A stretch of DNA of 64,000 bases from Mermis nigrescens. Taxonomy: Eukaryota > Nematoda > Enoplea > Mermithida > Mermithidae. A program made the position numbers and the translations under genes. This document shows, piece after piece, positions 1 to 11,776 of the stretch (position 1 is its first letter; the number at the start of each line of letters is the position of its first letter). The DNA is taken from assembly GCA_036768485.1 (NCBI GenBank), contig JAVLUZ010000151.1:350001-414000 (forward strand), given 5' to 3'. A model generated the notes under the pieces. The model had not been told where the DNA came from. It saw nothing but the letters and a program-made list of their open reading frames with translations, and did no database searches.

Positions 1-39
1 GAAATAAAATTTTAACTTTCATGCAAACGGAAAAAGAAA

Positions 40-252
40 CATACATGTGAGGGGAGGAGGGAAATCCCCCAACCAAAGTTGGTCTCCCATAATCCCCGAA
101 GCCAGAAAATTTTGACCTCTCCCGATTTTTGGAGAAAAAATTGAATTTATCAGCCGTTCTTAGACGATTTTTAGCACAGAAATTGAGGTCATTTACTCCC
201 CCCCCCTAGAAATGGACGGAAACCCTCCCGAAATTTCAAACCGTTACATGCG
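40..252 (+). mobile_element. MITE family K copy
   Basis: Begins catacatgtgaggggagg and includes aagttggtctcccataatcc, ttttgacctctcccgattt and ttgaggtcatttactcccc. It ends near ccgttacatg. No clear TSD. Confidence 0.6.
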
Positions 253-525
253 GAAAATGTACATACATATTAGTCCGGATTTTTTGGACATTTCTGCTAC
301 TTTCGCGCCAAAACTGATGCAGAAAACATTCAAAAGCGCTAAATCGCCCTACAGAATAAAGCAATTGTTTGAAGATATTAAATATTTAAAAGAAAAATTA
401 AAAAGGTAATTAAAATTGATAAAATTTTTGAAAAATTATCAAAATTATTCAAAAAACTAATAAAATTATTTATGCAAAAAACTAAATCTCCTTTCTATCT
501 TTTTTTACTCCATTTTTTCTCTCAC

Positions 526-835
526 TCTTTTGCCAAAAAGTCCAAATGTTGAGTGAACGTGGCGCCGTTCATTCGTTGGTGCAAATAGGAGGCCATTTCG
601 GCGAATAGGCCCGCGGCTATGACGCCATCTTTGTCGAACGAAAGACTTGGCATGTAGCCAATCGACTCCTCCCAACACAATATAGGGAATTTATTCATTT
701 TGCACAATTCGTTAGCCCGATTGGCCATCCATTTGAAGCCGGTCAGCGTTTCTTCGTGGCGAAAACCTTCTTTAAACGCGATGGAAGCCGAAATCCGCGA
801 CGAAACCGCGCTATTTATGACGTAAGCGTTTGAAG
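526..835 (-). CDS. PGM2: PGM2 exon with sugar-binding loop
   Basis: A 310-nt exon (2 nt + 102 codons + 2 nt). The acceptor is ccgtccag at 843-836 and the donor is gtgaga from 525. The translation reads INSAVSSRISASIAFKEGF, then ETLTGFKWMANRA, EESIGYM and FDKDGV. EESIGYM replaces the FEEAIGYM of vertebrate PGM2. The open frame runs into a stop within the donor, so this is not the last exon. The next exon was not seen in 1-525. Confidence 0.9.
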
Positions 836-3800
836 CTGGACGGGAGGGAAAATTTTGGACAAACATATAGGCAAAATCAATTCATAACCGGGAAAATGCC
901 CTAATTTTGGTAAAAAATTATAGATTTATTTTATTTATTTTTTTCGATAAAATACCTAAAAAAATGAATTTAAATTCAAATACGTACCTCAAAGTGTTCA
1001 CGATAACTTCCATAATAACATTTGTCGAGAAAAATTAGTTAGGATTAGATTTAGAACAATTTCAATTTTGAATCTGAATTTCAAGATTTGGAAAAAAATT
1101 AAGGCAACCACGATGCCTGCGTACTTCTACATTCAGTACATAGTATTTCAAAGTAAAGGTAATAGGAAATTTAGCAACAAAAGACTGATCGGCATACAAG
1201 TAAGTAGGGATGTGGGGGATCCTCCCAGTTAAAGTTGGACGTCTCCCCATCCCCCAAAATCGGAAAATTTTTCAAATCCCCCGGTTTTTTATCAAAACAT
1301 GCGGTTTTTTCAGCTATTTTTGTGTATTTGTCATTTTTGGTCAAAAATTCGAGTCATTAACCCCCCTATTGCTGAAAATCGTTGGGGACCCTTACTTAAA
1401 TTTAGACCCATTACATGTATGCTAATCTATGATCAGATATTTATATGCAAGCAAAGTTGCATCGAATTTCAAATTTTGAAGACTGAAAGCCCAAAAAAAC
1501 TATATCTTATCAGAAAAAGAGTGTAAGAAATTGAAGCTTTTTGGCAAATCAACGTCGAAATCGTTGTAATCCCTACCCTAGTTCTTGGAACAAAGCCTGG
1601 ATACGCTCCTGGTTGTAATAAGCGGCCTAATGAGCTATGTACCTCGGGGCAAAAACGACCGAAACATATAAATTTGGACAAGAACGTTCGAAATTAATAC
1701 ACAATTTTTGCACGTGTTAGCGATGGCAACAGCCCATCTTAAGAATCATTGATTCTTAAATTTTGGCGTTCGGCTGAAGAGCCTGAGTAGGCGATTTCGG
1801 GCGAGAAATCTCATTATTTATTACCATGCAGACAAACGCTAGAAAGTTAGCTTTTCGAAAGCGTAAACATCATAAAATGGACTTCATTAATGATTTGTAG
1901 TCAAACCCGTTAAATCATGTTATGTTAAAAGTTTATCGAAACTAGAACTCGCAAAACGACTGCTAATTCCCTCGTACTAGGGTTCCTAACCCTTGGAAAA
2001 AAATCGCGGCGACACAGTGACTGTACTACATTGACCTAGCCTATGCAGCTATTCCATCCAGTATTCATTAAGCAGCAACGAAGGAGAAAATGATCTTGGT
2101 GTATTGGGGGAGGGCGGTTAAAGCCTTCCACCAGAATAGGCGCTTTTTTTGGAGGTTTCAAAAGTTTTTCTAAAAATTCGTAGAAAAGGTGTTTATAAAG
2201 CGTTTTAAGCCATGTATTTGCTCAAAAGTGTCACATTTTTGGCGCTTTGCGCCACGTTTTGGCTACATTTTGTTCAACTTGTTCGTTTTTTCGAAATTTT
2301 CGGTTTTTATTGCTCTAGAAAGATAGAATACCGTCAGGAATGCCGGAAAATGATGTTTTTGACGCGTAATTACCATTTTGGGCCCAAAAAGATACTTTAG
2401 GTAGGATACCACGTCCACCCCTCCCTAGAATTCCCATGCTGCGCATGCATGATAGAGACATTTTACTTGTAAATAAGAAAACGACCAAAATTATTAGGTA
2501 TGTATATATCTTAGCAAAATTTGCTCACATCATCACAAAATCCAATAGGAATTCAGCATGGAGCAAATAAACTGTATAATAACATGGAGAGTCTATTTTA
2601 AATATCATCTTTGGTAGTCTAATTCATTAATTAAGCACACTCATAATTACATATTTCCATCATTCGTTTCATTATCACCGTCTGACCCCACTAATTAACA
2701 CCCTGGGGGACCATACACGGCAGCACCAATATTCGAGGGGAAGGGGGGGGTGCACACAAGAATTTTCAAGGGTCAAAAAAGGCCTTAAAAATGGTGGTAT
2801 GGCGAAAAAAACATTTTTAACGTTTCTCATCGAGCACTATCCATTGGCATCAAAATTTGTGAGAAAAACAAAAAATCCGAAAAATTGAATTATGAGGGGG
2901 GTATTTAGCTCGTGAGAGCAAACCCCCCCCAAAGCCCCACGCTTAGGTGTGTGGGGGTCCAATGGATCCCGTGTTTGATAACCGACTGTGTTTATTTAAC
3001 GAGTTGACTGTTATTTACGCCCACGTGTCACATAGGCCTATTATAGCCAACAGCACTATAATATGACTGAATGTTACTGTATCCCCAAGAATATAAGTGA
3101 TTTTAACCTTTACTGTGCGCAAAGCGGTTTTAACTTACAGAACGATGTGTTTGCGAACCGGGTTAAGTTGACAAAAAATCGATTACATTGGCGTTAGTCA
3201 CGTTTTGTCAGGTAAGTGTTTACTAACCGGGGTCTTCAGCACATTGAAATATACCCATCATACATGTTAAAGGGGGATTCCCCACCCAAAGTCGGACGTC
3301 CCCCTTTCCCCCAAAGCCAAAAAAATTTTTGACCCCCCCCGATTTTTTGGGAAAAAGTTGAATTTTTAAGTCGTTTTTAGGCATTTTTTGGCCGTTTTTG
3401 GCCAACAATTTGAGGTCATATACCCCCCAGAATGGCCGGGCCTCCCCTCTAAAATTTCGACTCGTCACCCGTATGATACCCACGATCTATAGGACCCTGC
3501 TGATAATCCCTTATACCCCTGCTTAATAACCGGGTTCCTGAGTGTAATTAAGCATAGTAGTTCGGCCGGGACCGAAGGGAAGGGTGTCTATTAGAGCGGG
3601 GTGTCTACTATCCGAGTGTTTACTAACGAGGTTCGACTGTATGTATATATTTCCGTTTACAATCTTATTGATTTCATTAAATTTATTACTTTTATTTTAT
3701 TTATTTAAACTGTATTTCATTTTATTTCCATGATATTACTTAATAATGTTAACGCAATTTCATTTGTGTATTTATTAATGTTATTATTTTACACATTTAG

Positions 3801-6800
3801 AACTTTGTAATTTCGCATTTCAGAATTTAAACATTTTAATGATTGAAGATGCTTTTTGTGGATTGAACTCCATTCGAATCTTCTTTTGATTAGTTACATA
3901 ATGTCACGCCCGGTAGTGGGTGTACATAATAATCACAACATATTTATTATAGTATGGGTCACTCCCCGTATTTACGTCTGTCGAGCCCCCTAAATAATAT
4001 TCATTTTTGGCAATATACTCCGCGTGTCTCTGTGCACGTCAGTGGAGTCCAATCAATAATCCTCAGGTCAATATACTTGGACCACTTAACGGGCTGACCA
4101 TATGTTCGTTTATAGTGACCAGCTCGAACTGAGCTGTCCTACGCGAGCCATGCAGCTGTATATATTTTCGCGCGCAAAGGCATTAATAAACCCGGTGCTA
4201 TTGGGCGAACCCAATAGCCTTTATCAGCGCTGACTCCTCACTTAGCAGTTTTTACGTGCTGAGCTCGGTACGGTTCCCTTCAGTTGTTATGTCCCATCAT
4301 AATTATGCGTTGAATTCTGGTTGTTCTAACGTGCACATCACGTGTCAATATCGATTACTGTAGTATCGTGTCGCATTTTTACCTGACAATAATTAAACTG
4401 ACTTTTACTCGACAACTTCAGTACATTTGTTTCGTGATTTAAATGTTTTATTACTCCAGGGCCTGTTTATGTACATATCTTGCCCATTGACAAATTTTAG
4501 CTTTTCTTAGTATTATTCAATATTGTGATTTTCGCAGCTCAATAAACAATTATTAATTTAATAATCCAAATAACCCAAAACTTAAATACATCTATTGTCA
4601 TCGATTCTACATACATCAATAAGACGTCTCAATCAAAAATATAAATAATGCATTGAATTCTTTCACAATTCTAACCATACATGCACAGCATGGTAATCCT
4701 GGAGGGGGGTGGTGAAATTATAAAGTGCTTTTTCGGGTCCAAAAAGGCAGGTACGCGTCAAAAACATCGTTTTTCAGCGTTTCTGACGATGCTCTATCTT
4801 TCTAGAGCATGAAAACATATAAAAAATTTCGAAATAAAATCAAAAAAGTCGGAACAAATTGAACAAAATATAGTCAAAACATGAGTATGATGGCGCGAAG
4901 CGCCGAAAATAAGGCATTTTTGAACACAACAGATAGCTAAAAAAGCTTAAAAACGCATCTTTTCTACAAATTTTTAAAATTTTGTGGTAACTTCCAAAAA
5001 ATGCCAATTCTCGGGGGGTGTGAAATTTTCTCTGGGGGGGTTATAACCCCCAGATCATGTATGATTCTCGCCGATTTTCATCTTGTATATCATTTAATAC
5101 TTTTTAATCTGATTATGTTTCAAGAAGAACCTGGCTCATTGGGATGTTGTTGTCTCCAAAGTTGCCACAGCCACCACGTCAATAAACCGCCCATTTCATT
5201 GCCCGTAAAAATGCGCCAATCTCCGCTAAACCCGGATTGAAAATAAATTAAAAAGAAAATAGAAATTGACACTAAAATGACATGAAACCCAAGGATAAAT
5301 TAGCTGAAGAGGAAAAATTTTCCGGGAGATTAAGACCCAAAAGCCTCCGCAAGATCGTGCGTGATTAAAATTTCACAAAAGCATTCCCAATAAGTTAGAA
5401 GTAAATTTTAAAATCAAGAAGCACATACTTATACTCTTCTGACCGATCCATCCTATGTATGTATACATACATACATAGTAGATAAACACAGACGTGGAAG
5501 GCTTGAAATTTCGGGTGGGAGTCCCCGGCCATTATGGAGGGGGAATAAATGACCTTCGATTTTTGGCCAAAAACGTCCAAAAAAGACCTAAAAATGGCCA
5601 AAAAAAGCAAATTTTCAAAAAATGTACGGATGCAATAGCATGCGGGTCGGGGGGTATTGCTCCAACCTATGCTTTTGGCCAAAAAATCATTGCTACATAT
5701 GTAGCCTTTTTAGGGCTTAGAAAATTAGATATATACCTTTTTAGGGCTCAGAAAACTAGCTGTACAGCCATCTTTAGAAGAAACATATCGCGAGAGATAA
5801 GAAATGCTATATACATGTTTGTCTTTACTCAGTTTCAAAAGATATAGAGCTATTTTCTCGACTCCAGAAGGGGCTAAATAGCTATTTTTAGCCGAAAAAG
5901 ACTATAAGCTATGTTTGTTATAGTTCTAAGAAGACTATGCACCTATGTACACATGTTTGTGAGCTCAACAAGGCTATTTATCTGCCGGAATTGCTTAAAA
6001 ATGATTGTTTCAAAGTGATAACATCGTTTTTTCGATGTAGAACTGCTTTTACGAAGCATTCAGCTATCTACTAATTTTTGGGTTTCATCCATACGTGCAC
6101 TGCATGGGAATTCTGGGTAGGGAGCTAAAATTATAAATTAGCTATTTCAGGTCCGAGAATGGAAGGTAAGCATCAAAAACATCGTTCTTTAGCGTTTCTG
6201 ACAATGCTCCATCTTTCTAGAGCATAAAAACATAAGAAAATGTCGAGGAAAAAATCGAAAAGTCGGAACAAATTGAACAATATTTAGTCAAAACATAAGA
6301 ATAATGGGGCGAAGCGCCGGAAATTTAGCATATTTGAGCAAATAGATAGCTAAAACCGCTTAAAAAAGCATCTTTTCTACAAATTTTTGGAAAATTTTTG
6401 GGAACTTTCGAAAAACCGCCAAGTCTGGGGGTAGATAAAAAAATTTTTGCATGAGGTGAAAATTTTTCTGAAGGGGGGGGGGTAAACCCCAGATCATGTC
6501 CTCCCTGAAAGTTTTACCATGCGTGTTCTGGCTTGAAGAGGATCGGGGATCCGCACACCCCCTGTAACACGTCTTGATATACATGCATACATACGATACA
6601 AGATAAAATTAACAAATTTTAAAATTTTCGATATACGAGTAATTAGCTGATGATATTTATTAATATTCTTGGGAGAGGAATGAATGATTTTGAGCGAGTA
6701 TCTTCAACCCCCGTCATAACTCTACATTAAGGTCGGTCTGATAGGGTCAATGGAGTGAGTTTTTGAGCTAATTAACGCATTTAATTTGAAGTTTCTAGTG

Positions 6801-7028
6801 AAATTAGTCAATTTTGTAGGAAAGATTTGATTTTTACCACTTAAACCCTTAATTTTGCATATTTTTCAGAAAAGTTCCCTTTTTAGGGTCTGCGCCCACA
6901 ACAGCGTATGTGCTGTGCATGTCCGCTTACGTTGACTGTTTTTCAGCCAACTGAAAACGGTCCGCATCCGGATCACTGGCCAAAATTAGCGTGCTATTAT
7001 TATCATCGGCCGTTTTAATGGCAGATTT
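526..7028 (-). CDS. PGM2: PGM2-type phosphoglucomutase / phosphopentomutase, partial (three internal exons)
   Basis: Three minus-strand exons, 7028-6931, 5225-5131 and 835-526, join in phase to give about 167 residues of an alpha-D-phosphohexomutase. In order they carry the metal-binding loop DPDADR, the stretch WRIFTGNEMGGLL, and the block ETLTGFKWMANRA followed by EESIGYM (sugar-binding loop) and DKDGV. This order and wording match the C-terminal two thirds of animal PGM2, a cytosolic enzyme that interconverts ribose-1-P and ribose-5-P and, less well, glucose-1-P and glucose-6-P. Family members are about 600 residues long, so this is roughly a quarter. The exon with the catalytic phosphoserine lies 5' and was not found up to 14.5 kb. 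The 3' end leaves the window at the left. Introns hold MITEs and a probable solo LTR. Family assignment is firm; PGM2 rather than PGM2L1 is inferred. Confidence 0.88.
1193..1421 (+). mobile_element. MITE family K copy
   Basis: From catacaagtaagtagggat to ccattacatgtatg, containing aaagttggacgtctcccc. The flanks ctgatcgg/ctaatcta are only a weak TSD. Confidence 0.6.
2100..2460 (-). mobile_element. MITE family B copy (reverse)
   Basis: The plus strand shows the reversed core: tttgctcaaaagtg, ggcgctttgcgcc, tagaaagatagaata, then attcccatgctgcgcatgca near 2450. Borders are approximate. Confidence 0.6.
2712..2951 (+). mobile_element. MITE family C copy
   Basis: A 240-bp copy from catacacggcagcacc to gcttaggtgtg, with TSD tgggggac/tgggggtc. 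The core is cgtttctcatcgagcactat followed by an A-rich block and a G-rich end. Confidence 0.75.
3259..3475 (+). mobile_element. MITE family K copy
   Basis: A 217-bp copy from catacatgttaaaggggg to cgtcacccgtatg with TSD atacccat/atacccac. Confidence 0.75.
3902..4296 (+). mobile_element. Probable solo LTR (Ty3/gypsy-like)
   Basis: A 395-bp unit of non-MITE sequence starting TGTCACGCCCGG and ending GTCCCA. It has a TATA-like tatatatt near 4150 and an AATAAA signal near 4195, in the order expected of U3-R-U5. Flanks acataa (3896-3901) and tcataa (4297-4302) could be the target duplication with one mismatch. No second LTR or internal coding region is nearby. It lies in a PGM2 intron. Confidence 0.5.
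4676..5063 (+). mobile_element. MITE family B (catacatg ends)
   Basis: A 388-bp copy starting catacatgcacagcatgg and ending cagatcatgtatg, with TSD attctaac/attctcgc. The inside holds the family core gcgtttctgacgatgctcta and hairpin ggcgcgaagcgcc. It lies in a PGM2 intron. Confidence 0.75.
5131..5225 (-). CDS. PGM2: PGM2 exon with GNEMG motif
   Basis: A 95-nt exon (1 nt + 31 codons + 1 nt) reading GDWRIFTGNEMGGLLTWWL and continuing to NEP. Vertebrate PGM2 has WRVFSGNELGALLGWWLF here. The acceptor is gggtttag before 5225 and the donor is gttctt from 5130. The trailing G plus CT of the next exon restores an Ala codon. A MITE (4676-5063) sits 67 bp beyond the donor. Confidence 0.88.
5480..5690 (-). 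mobile_element. MITE family K copy (reverse)
   Basis: Shows gtggaaggcttgaaatttcg, taaatgaccttcgatttttg and the end gtattgctccaacc. Borders are approximate. Confidence 0.55.
6090..6498 (+). mobile_element. MITE family B copy
   Basis: Starts catacgtgcactgcatgg, keeps the core agcgtttctgacaatgctcc and hairpin ggggcgaagcgccgg, and ends cagatcatg. The 3' TIR looks clipped and no TSD was found. Confidence 0.65.
6931..7028 (-). CDS. PGM2: PGM2 exon with metal-binding DPDADR loop
   Basis: A 98-nt exon (32 codons + 2 nt) reading KSAIKTADDNNSTLILASDP followed by DADRFQLAEKQS. The DPDADR loop binds the catalytic Mg2+ in phosphohexomutases. The acceptor is tgatttcag and the donor is gtaagc at 6930. The final AC plus C of the next exon gives Thr. 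The residues FQLAEK replace the usual LAVAEK. A MITE ends 43 bp upstream of this acceptor. Confidence 0.9.
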
Positions 7029-7071
7029 CTGAAATCAAGCGATTAACGTAAAATCAGATATCATTCAAGGC

Positions 7072-7703
7072 CAGGGGCGTTTTAAAGAGAAGTGGAGCGG
7101 GCAGCGGCCGCTCCCCATTGGCCAAAAATATTTGGCGAGATAAAGAAAGAATAGATATGCAATTCGCAATGATTTTTGGCCATCAGTGACCATAATTCTC
7201 AAATTTTTCCGGCGCAACGCCCGGATAAACCTATTATTGACATTTATTTACTTTCTTGGCGACCTGGAGACCATTTTCTGTTCATGCTGGTTTCAAAACA
7301 ATTTTAACAGCAGAAACGGCTATTTTTGCATGTTTTCTTTTATTTTCAATTTAAAATTTCGATGTTTCGCATCAAAAGCTATTAATACAGGAAATCAAGC
7401 AGTAAATCATGCTTCTAGACGTCTATCCGCCTTAATTTCACAAATTTTTCCGGCGCTTCGCGCCAGATGTTTTGTTAAAATCAAAGAAACTTAATGATTT
7501 TTTCGCACAAAATTGTCAAAAATTTTAAAATTTTCAGGAAAAATATTGCGTCGAAAATGATTTTATGTAAAAGTATAAAATGTATATAAAACAGCGGAAA
7601 AACGCTATTTCGTGCCTTAAGGGCACATTTTGGACCTGTTTTTGACTGTTTTTGGAAAAGTTGGGATACCGCCCCCCTTTGGAAAATCCTAGATCCGCCA
7701 CTG
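7072..7703 (+). mobile_element. MITE family J copy beside a PGM2 exon
   Basis: 632 bp from caggggcgttttaaagag to ctagatccgccactg, with imperfect flanks ttcaaggc/tttcaggc. It starts 43 bp from the PGM2 exon acceptor at 7028 and represents the uninterrupted form of the element at 40254-41249. Confidence 0.78.
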
Positions 7704-8194
7704 TTTCAGGCTTATTTGATATTGGTGCGCATATCCAGCCGCCAGCCATAGGTGGGTAGCTGTCTAATTCTGGGTAGGGGCGATGGAGCGAAATCGCCAT
7801 AAATAGCACCTAAAATCGATTCTGGGGTCAATCGACTTGTGGGAGGATTTTTCGAATTCTCTGAGAGGGTCCAGACCACCAGACCCTACATGCATGCGTA
7901 CTGCCAGCGACTTGCATACACGCACTAGGGAAAAATACCGCAAGATTTATCCAAAATCGGCCATCGCCGCCATGCCTTACCCCCCAAAAAATAAGATTTT
8001 CAGAATTTTGGACAAAAAGTGCATTTAATCGTTTTTCAAGTTTTTTGCCGTCTTTTGGCAATAACAAAATGATCAGTCAATTTAACAAAAAGCAACCCTT
8101 TCCTCCTTCCCGAAAAATTTCAAGCCGTCCCGCTAATCGTTTGCACCCTTTCAAATTTCAAACCTTTTCATTAATTTTTCACCCGCGTTATTAC

Positions 8195-8248
8195 CATGCA
8201 TGCACAGCATGGGAATTCTGGGGAGGCGAATCCCCTAGATCATGTATG
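8195..8248 (+). mobile_element. 54-bp relic of MITE family B with intact TSD
   Basis: Only the two ends remain, catgcatgcacagcatggg and ctagatcatgtatg, between exact 8-bp repeats gttattac (8187-8194, 8249-8256). The whole interior of about 330 bp is gone. Confidence 0.8.
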
Positions 8249-8309
8249 GTTATTACACTCTTGTGCCTTTGCACCTTTGACAAAGGACCGGTTCATGTTC
8301 AATACGAGA

Positions 8310-8486
8310 CAGGCACGTATCTCTGGGAGGGGGGAATGGGGAGGGTTCGGACCCCCAAAATTCAGAAAAATCGGAAGAATAGGACTTTTTACACGTTATT
8401 TTGTGCCATTTTGGGCTATTTTGGGCTTGGTCCCCCCCAAAGAATTAGTGTCGTCCCCCCAAATAGGACGGTCAGCTACGTCCCTG
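8310..8486 (+). mobile_element. MITE family D (caggcacgtagctg ends)
   Basis: A 177-bp copy from caggcacgtatctctggg to agctacgtccctg with TSD atacgaga/ataagaga. The core is ttacacgttattttgtgcca. Confidence 0.72.
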
Positions 8487-8750
8487 ATAAGAGATAATAT
8501 TTAAAATCAAAATAAGGCGTGACCTAAAATCCCAAGTACCACGAGCGAAAAACAGCGTGAACCGCATTCTACTTTTATTTCATAGATAAAAAGGTCATTT
8601 TATCCCCGAAAATTTATGCAATTACACGCATGAATACAATCAAATGCGAGCAATGAATAAACAGCGGAGCAGATGATATTGATTCTCCGAAATTTTTGGA
8701 GAAAAATAAACTTTAAAAATCATGCATGAATTTGACCATATATGTACAAG

Positions 8751-8940
8751 CAGGCACATAGCTGGCCGTCCTATTTTTGGGGGCAACACCAATTTTTGGG
8801 GGACTAAGCCGAAAAAAGCCAAAAATGGCACAAAATGACGTTTAAAATGTCCAATTCTTCCGATTTCGCTGAATTTTGAGGGGTCCAGAGACCGTACCTG
8901 TAATACAAGATCAAAAGGGCCAGAGATACGTGCCTGTAAT
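8751..8940 (-). mobile_element. MITE family D copy with short tandem duplication at one end
   Basis: Starts caggcacatagctggcc and ends in two tandem copies of a segment with gtgcctgtaatacaagatc (8895-8950). Borders on that side are ambiguous. Confidence 0.65.
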
Positions 8941-9229
8941 ACAAGATCAAAACGAGTATGGATAAAAATCCACATTTTTCAAAAAGTGCGTTTCCGTACA
9001 GTCAGTCAAGGTGGTTTTTTGCCTTATTCTAAAGCTAACACATTGCGGTCATTGTTACCCAATAAAGTCAAAAATTCGAACGTTGACTACATAGATCGAC
9101 AAAGCTGAAAGGACGATGCTTTTATGAAATCAACTTGTAAGACCGACTGTTCGAGCAAAAAGTCGTTTTTATGCATTTTTTAAGCGCTTTTAACATTTTT
9201 GACAAAAACTTTTCTCACGTGCTTACATT

Positions 9230-9430
9230 GTAGAAGAGGGTGGGGGTCCCCCAGTCCCTCCATGCTCGCCAAAGCCAAAAATTTTTTGAGCCCCCCCATT
9301 TGAGAAAAAATCAAATTTGTTGGCCGTTTTTACGTGTTTTTGACCGTTTTTGGCCAAAAAATGGAGGTCAATTACCCCCTCTCTCGTCAAAAATTCTTTC
9401 AACCCTCCACAGGATTTTTCGGGAGTTTCC
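9230..9430 (+). mobile_element. MITE family K copy
   Basis: Contains ggtgggggtcccccagtccc, agccaaaaattttttgagcc and atggaggtcaattacccc. It abuts a reversed family B copy on its right. Confidence 0.55.
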
Positions 9431-9735
9431 AAAAATTTGCTGAAAATTCGTAGAAAAGGTGCTTTTTTAAACGTTTCTAGCCAGAAATTTGCTCAAAAGT
9501 ATCAAACTTTCGGCGATCGCTATATATTTACGTTTTGTCCATATTTTGATGAATTTATTCAACTTTTTAAAATTTTTTCGAATGTTTTTTAAGGTTTTGT
9601 GTTAGCAAGATAGTAGCATTATCAGAAACGCCGAAAAATAATGTTTTTGACGCGTTACCATCATTTCTGGGCCCAAGAAAGGCACTCTAAAATTTTTATC
9701 TCCCCTCAGAATCCCTATGCTGTGCGTATAGGTCG
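9400..9735 (-). mobile_element. MITE family B copy (reverse, degraded)
   Basis: Contains tttgctcaaaagtatcaaac, tatcagaaacgccgaaaaat and, at the end, atccctatgctgtgcgtata. The GC hairpin is decayed. Borders are approximate because a family K element abuts it. Confidence 0.55.
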
Positions 9736-10091
9736 TGTACGTACATATCTATGATAAAGAACCTATCCAAACGTACAGTCTGCAAATTTTATGAATGTAT
9801 ATTACACGTACACACATAGTAGGAGGAAATGACAGCACGAATTCCAATGCACGAAGCAATATATAACTTGTGAATAACGTCAAAACAATGAATGAACAAA
9901 GTAAAAAAGTAAACGAAAGAAAAACATTCTCATTATGTTCCACTGATATTCTGAGAAAAAATGAGGTTAAAACGAATGAAACGGCAGGAACAGGCATTCA
10001 CCATTAGAAAAATAATGAACAGAGAGCGTGCAGTGGAGCAAATAAACAGTTTTACACTTTAGGCTAGGTTCTGATGACTCAGCGTACGTAG

Positions 10092-10467
10092 CATACACGC
10101 ACATACGGGGTGAGGGGGTATTACTTCCCCTGAAGGGTCAGCCGCACAGGTAGGCACTGTCCGGCGATTTTGATCTGAAGGAACATTTTTTTGCATCATT
10201 TTTGAGGTCAAAAGCAGTAAAAACGTCAAAATTTTTCAGCGCTTGCCAAATTCGTACTTTTAGGTACTTTTACTCAAAAAGCGCCCGAAATTGATAAATT
10301 TTTCGCATTTTTAAGTGTCAAAACTGATATAATGCAGTCAAAATGGACTAAAAATGCTTTTAAAATGCGTTATTTCCACGAAAACAACGTTTATGGGCTA
10401 TTTTGACCATTTTGATCGTTAAAACAGCGAAAATAATCGTGAACGACCCTGACCTTGTGCACCTCTG
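10092..10467 (-). mobile_element. MITE family E copy
   Basis: A 376-bp copy from catacacgcacatacgggg to gaccttgtgcacctctg with TSD gtacgtag/gtgcgtag. The core is tatcacttttaacactaaaa (reversed here). Confidence 0.75.
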
Positions 10468-10969
10468 GTGCGTAGTCTTAAATATTATAACGTATAACAC
10501 AGAATGGGGTCGCCCTACTCAGAGTCCATCGTTCCGCCTTTCCCTAAAGGCTAAAAATTTTTTACCTTCGCTTATTTTCAGCGAAAATATAAGCTTTACC
10601 GCCATTTTTATATAGGTGCTTACAGGCCCGTATCCAGAATTTTAATTCAAGGGGGAGGGGCGAAAATTTTGAGGTCAAATATCTCGAAAACCAGAAGGAG
10701 ATGGGCAAAAATAAAGGCATTTTTGAGCATATCTCAACGAGCTCTATGCAATAGTGGAAAAAAATTTGAAGAACAATTTTTTTTAAATTTTTCACTCTAT
10801 TCGATAGTCATATTGGTGTGCAGACAATTAATCGCGGCAGCAATTAATCGCCGGGACACGTAATCGCCTAAAACATTTATTTGTATGTCTTTATAGTGAA
10901 AACAATACTTTACTTTAAACAAAGTTATCGTTGCAAAACACTCCGGATTACCGACAGAGATACTCAACA

Positions 10970-11210
10970 TAGGAATTCTGGGGGAGGTGAAATTTTAAAG
11001 TGTCTTTTTTGGGTTCAAAAGGGCGGGGATTGATGAATAAAATATAGTCGAAACATAAGTTAAAATTTGACATTTTTGACCAAATAGATAGCTAAAACGC
11101 TTAAAAAGAGCTTTTCAAGAAATTTTTTTGAAACTTTAGATAAATCCCGAATTCAGGGGGTGTGAAAAGTTTCTGGGGGTCGGAACCCCTCTCCCCGTCG
11201 ATCATGTAAA
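10970..11210 (+). mobile_element. MITE family B copy with internal deletion
   Basis: Starts ataggaattctgggggaggt, keeps tagatagctaaaacgctt and ends near cgatcatgta. It lies inside the insertion at 10815-12499. Confidence 0.55.
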
Positions 11211-11776
11211 GTTGGCAATCTTTCTTGTTCATGTTCTAAATAAACTGCGTAAATGATGGATGATTAACGTTTTAGTAGGAAGTCAAATCGAAAAAAGCAG
11301 CTTCTCAATCATACGCTGATTTTTAGGGGTGTGCGGCATAGTTTCCCAAGGTCGAAAGTTCAGGGGGGTGAAATCCTAAAATTTAGGACCACCAAATTTG
11401 AAGTCTAGCCTTTTTTGCAGGTCAAATATGGAAAATGGCTAAAACATTCGATATAGCATGTTTTAATGTGAAAAACTGCATTTTTAACAACTTTTTATCC
11501 CATTCTGACTAGTTTCGTCACTCTTGTAAGCAACAAATATGAGAATTTATCGAAAATTTTGACTTTACAGATCCTTTTAAGTTCATACGAGGTGTTTTAT
11601 GGGTGAACAAAACAGAATGTATTAGTCGGCGCGAAGCGCCGAAACAATTTTAGCATCTTCGCTGATATGGAAGGTGTGGTGTGCGGGTCCACTTTTTTCA
11701 AAAACTCAAATTCGGCTCCGGGTCCAAAATTTTCGGTAACTTCGGGTCTGGCTCCACGCTTGGTTGTTTACGATTA

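Larger units (their letters stand above)
7704..10091. other. Gene-free stretch between PGM2 and PRPSAP exons, left part
   Basis: Contains MITEs D, B and K (listed separately). The rest (7704-8186, 8500-8750, 8960-9229, 9736-10090) is AT-rich with no exon I could support, although upstream PGM2 exons and the last PRPSAP exon are expected somewhere in 7.1-14.5 kb. Confidence 0.5.

Noticed and set aside
3597..3650. Sequence ggttcgactgta with tttactaacgagg as the end of a pogo-like element
   Set aside because: Only one end is convincing. The matching left end (near 2970-3010) is too diverged to set borders.
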